A DNA stretch of 35,230 nucleotides from Bacteroidales bacterium. Its GTDB lineage: Bacteria; Bacteroidota; Bacteroidia; Bacteroidales; UBA932. The DNA lies in the NCBI GenBank assembly GCA_004552115.1, contig SFPH01000019.1:1-35230 (forward strand). Reading direction: 5' to 3'. Position 1 is the first letter of the stretch. Every line of letters starts with the position of its first letter. Below the pieces are notes generated by a model, which was not told the DNA's origin, made no database searches, and worked only from the letters and a program-made list of their open reading frames with translations. The position numbers and the translations under genes were made by a program. Shown here one piece after another: positions 33,519 to 35,230 of the stretch.

Positions 33519-34721
33519 ATGCATAGATTTCTTACAATTCTGACTGTATTCTCCCTCGCTCTGGCTTCCTGCGGAAACGGCGGCGTAGAGGAATGGGATG
33601 GAGGGAACAAGCCTTCCGGAGGCGATGACAATCAGCCGGTTGTCCCGGCGTCCGAGCGTTGGGCGGCATTGGCCGACTCCTGTACAAATGTTCTTGTGAC
33701 GAACTATCTCGATGTGACGACCGGCACCTTCTGGTCTTCGCCGCGGGACGTGGAGCACGGCAGTACTTACATTTACTGGCAGCAGGCCCATGCCCTCGAT
33801 GTCCTTCTTTATTCTTACGCCAGGATAAAGGATGAGGATTCCGCCCTTGCGGGAAAATATCTCGGCTATATCGAGAAGTGGTACGATAATGACGCCAACA
33901 ATTACAACAACTCCCGGGAGAGCGAGGGGGAGTATGGCGGATTCTTCAACGACTGGACGGACGACATGGCCTGGATATGTCTTACTCTCCTGAGAATGAC
34001 CGAGTTTACCGGTGTGGAGAAATATGCGTCCACGGCCAGGGATATCTATGACAATTACATATGGACCCGCTCGACCCGGTGCGACAGGGGCGTATGCCTC
34101 CCATGGACCAACCATGAAGAGGACAAGACGAAGTTCAATGCCTGCACCAATGTGCCGTCCTGCCTTGTAGCCGCCCTTCTTTACCGGAGGTTCAATGAAG
34201 CGAAATACCTTGACAATGCCAAGGCTCTTTATGATTTCAATATCAATAACATGCCTGATGAGGACAGGGTGGAGGAACCGCCTCTTTCCTACACGCAGGG
34301 AACCTTCGCCGAGGCTTCCAGGATCCTCTATCACATTACCGGTGAGCGCTCTTATATGAGCAAGGCCGGGCAGGTGCTCAAATATTGCCTTACCGGCAAC
34401 AGGACCACTGACAGCGGCCTTCTCAGAAGCGAAGGCGAGAACATGGACCAGAGCATATTCAAGGCCGTTTTCGTGCCTTATGCCGTGAACTTTGTGCTTG
34501 ACTCTGACGCCGATGCATCCATCGCCCGGGCAGTTAAGGAAAAACTGCTTCAGAATGCCGAAGCCCTGGACAGGAATCTTGACAGAACCTATTATCCGTC
34601 AATGTACTGCAACTATTACTGGGGCACAGCCGTAAAGCCGGGCGCTACGGTGCAGATGGGTGCCCAGGCCAGCGGTGCCTCCCTTATCGAGAATGTAGCA
34701 AGAATGGTGGCTGGGGAGTAG
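33519..34721 (+). CDS. GH76 alpha-mannanase lipoprotein (third copy)
   Basis: The 400-residue product has a signal peptide ending at C18 (LALASC). An acidic, Gly/Asn-rich linker (GGVEEWDGGNKPSGGDDN) resembles that of the first GH76. The GH76 barrel has its catalytic pair at D148-D149 in NDWTDDMAW. Other blocks are YWQQAHALDVLLYSYAR, YDNDANNYNN, LSYTQGTFAEASRILYHITG and the C-terminal GAQASGASLIENVARM. It is more divergent from the other two GH76 copies than they are from each other and is closer in outline to the fungal/Bacillus type. It is the last gene of the operon. Surface location is inferred from the linker. Confidence 0.9.
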   Translation: MHRFLTILTVFSLALASCGNGGVEEWDGGNKPSGGDDNQPVVPASERWAALADSCTNVLVTNYLDVTTGTFWSSPRDVEHGSTYIYWQQAHALDVLLYSYARIKDEDSALAGKYLGYIEKWYDNDANNYNNSRESEGEYGGFFNDWTDDMAWICLTLLRMTEFTGVEKYASTARDIYDNYIWTRSTRCDRGVCLPWTNHEEDKTKFNACTNVPSCLVAALLYRRFNEAKYLDNAKALYDFNINNMPDEDRVEEPPLSYTQGTFAEASRILYHITGERSYMSKAGQVLKYCLTGNRTTDSGLLRSEGENMDQSIFKAVFVPYAVNFVLDSDADASIARAVKEKLLQNAEALDRNLDRTYYPSMYCNYYWGTAVKPGATVQMGAQASGASLIENVARMVAGE

Positions 34722-34768
34722 TTCCTGGCCGCCTTCCTGATATTAATTCATTTTTGCGAATATTTAAG

Positions 34769-34822
34769 ATTGCGGAATTAAAACCGCGTTTTTGTGAGAA
34801 AACGAGGTTTTAATTCCGCAAT
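34769..34822. repeat. Long inverted repeat / hairpin after the mannan operon
   Basis: A perfect 17-bp pair (34769-34785 and 34806-34822) is extended inward, after one mismatch, by CGTTTT/AAAACG around a 6-nt loop. The total is about 23 bp of pairing. There is no T-run after it in either direction. It lies between the last GH76 gene and the convergent transporter, so it may act as a bidirectional terminator, or be a dispersed repeat element. Confidence 0.75.
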
Positions 34823-34850
34823 TATGATAAAGACGAAGGGGGAGTAGCCC

Positions 34851-35230
34851 TTACGCTTCCTTTTTACGTCCCAATGCAAGAGCGCACCATACGAGATAGA
34901 GCACGCAGAGGCCTATGACTATGAGCGAACCTGACTGGCTTCCGGTAAGGTCGGCCAGAACGCCCATCAGAGGCGGGATGACTGCACCGCCGGAAACGCC
35001 GGTTATCAGGAGGCCTGAGATTTCATTGGCCTTCTCCGGCCTTGCCTTGAGGGCGGCGGAGTAGATGATGGAGAATACACTGGAGCAGAGGAATCCGATG
35101 AGCCCGATGAGAATGAGCATCGGGACGGTGCCCTTGATCACGAAGAGGAGAAGCAGCACTGCCAATGCCCCTATGATATTGTACCTGAAGTACTTGATGT
35201 CATTGACCCTGGCGAGGAGGAAGGAACCGA
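34851..35230 (-). CDS. Sugar MFS transporter (FHS/FucP-GlcP type), C-terminal part
   Basis: This gene runs off the right edge; about 125 C-terminal residues are visible. They comprise three to four membrane helices (GALAVLLLLFVI, MLILIGLIGFLCSSVFSIIYSAAL, GLLITGVSGGAVIPPLMGVLAD, LIVIGLCVLYLVWCALAL). The motif NEISGLLITGVSGGAVIPPL is typical of the fucose/glucose-galactose:proton symporter group of MFS, which take up monosaccharides across the inner membrane. The visible part starts with FLLARVNDIKYFRYN, a cytoplasmic loop. It is convergent with the mannan operon. Uptake of mannose released in the periplasm would fit, but this is inference from position; substrate cannot be read from this fragment. 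Confidence 0.85.
   Translation of the reverse strand, partial: GSFLLARVNDIKYFRYNIIGALAVLLLLFVIKGTVPMLILIGLIGFLCSSVFSIIYSAALKARPEKANEISGLLITGVSGGAVIPPLMGVLADLTGSQSGSLIVIGLCVLYLVWCALALGRKKEA

Noticed and set aside
1..35230. CRISPR array, tRNA/rRNA genes, insertion sequences or prophage
   Set aside because: No regularly spaced repeats, cloverleaf sequences, transposase or integrase motifs were seen on either strand.

Overview
The window looks like chromosomal DNA from a member of the Bacteroidetes, most likely order Bacteroidales. The evidence is SusC/SusD-type outer-membrane proteins, many short lipoprotein signal peptides ending in Cys, fimbrillin/DUF4493/PCMD surface proteins, promoters of the TAnnTTTG (-7) type with an upstream TTTG, weak Shine-Dalgarno usage, and the gene order L13-S9-S2-EF-Ts. 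The family or genus cannot be fixed from the sequence alone. No tRNA, rRNA, CRISPR, transposase or phage gene was seen.

Layout. (1) Positions 1-6174 are mostly housekeeping: the C-terminal end of a free methionine-(R)-sulfoxide reductase, a hypothetical protein on the minus strand, a DUF308/HdeD-like membrane protein, DNA primase (dnaG) and methionyl-tRNA synthetase (metG). A strong hairpin at 6204-6229 separates metG from a convergent operon. (2) Positions 14850 down to 6235 (minus strand) form a tightly packed surface-protein operon: a fimbrillin-like lipoprotein, two DUF4493 modules in overlapping frames, a DUF4493-PCMD lipoprotein, two related small beta-barrels (the second frame-broken) and a PCMD lipoprotein. 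(3) Positions 15421-18186 hold the ribosomal operon rplM-rpsI-rpsB-tsf, with a clear promoter and terminator. (4) Position 18251 onward is an alpha-mannan utilisation locus. A minus-strand stand-alone fragment resembling the C-terminal end of a GH92 mannosidase is followed by a plus-strand run: ROK sugar kinase, mannose-6-phosphate isomerase-like protein, SusC, SusD, a SusE-like lipoprotein with three repeated modules, GH76, GH76, GH92, GH76. A large hairpin follows, and then the C-terminal end of a convergent sugar MFS transporter.

How the mannan locus would work (inference from families): surface SusD and the SusE-like protein bind alpha-mannan. GH76 endo-alpha-1,6-mannanases cut the backbone, SusC imports oligosaccharides, and GH92 exo-alpha-mannosidase releases mannose. 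The ROK kinase and the isomerase then convert mannose through mannose-6-phosphate to fructose-6-phosphate. No dedicated regulator is present in the window.

The most striking observation is that SusC and the SusE-like gene are each broken by an exact short tandem duplication (10 bp at 23788-23807 and 16 bp at 26879-26910). Removing one copy restores a full-length protein in each case. Two further frame breaks without exact duplications lie in the minus-strand surface operon. All four suspected breaks hit cell-envelope or surface proteins, while every housekeeping frame is intact. Either these are assembly errors or the surface layer is switched or decaying; reads would decide.
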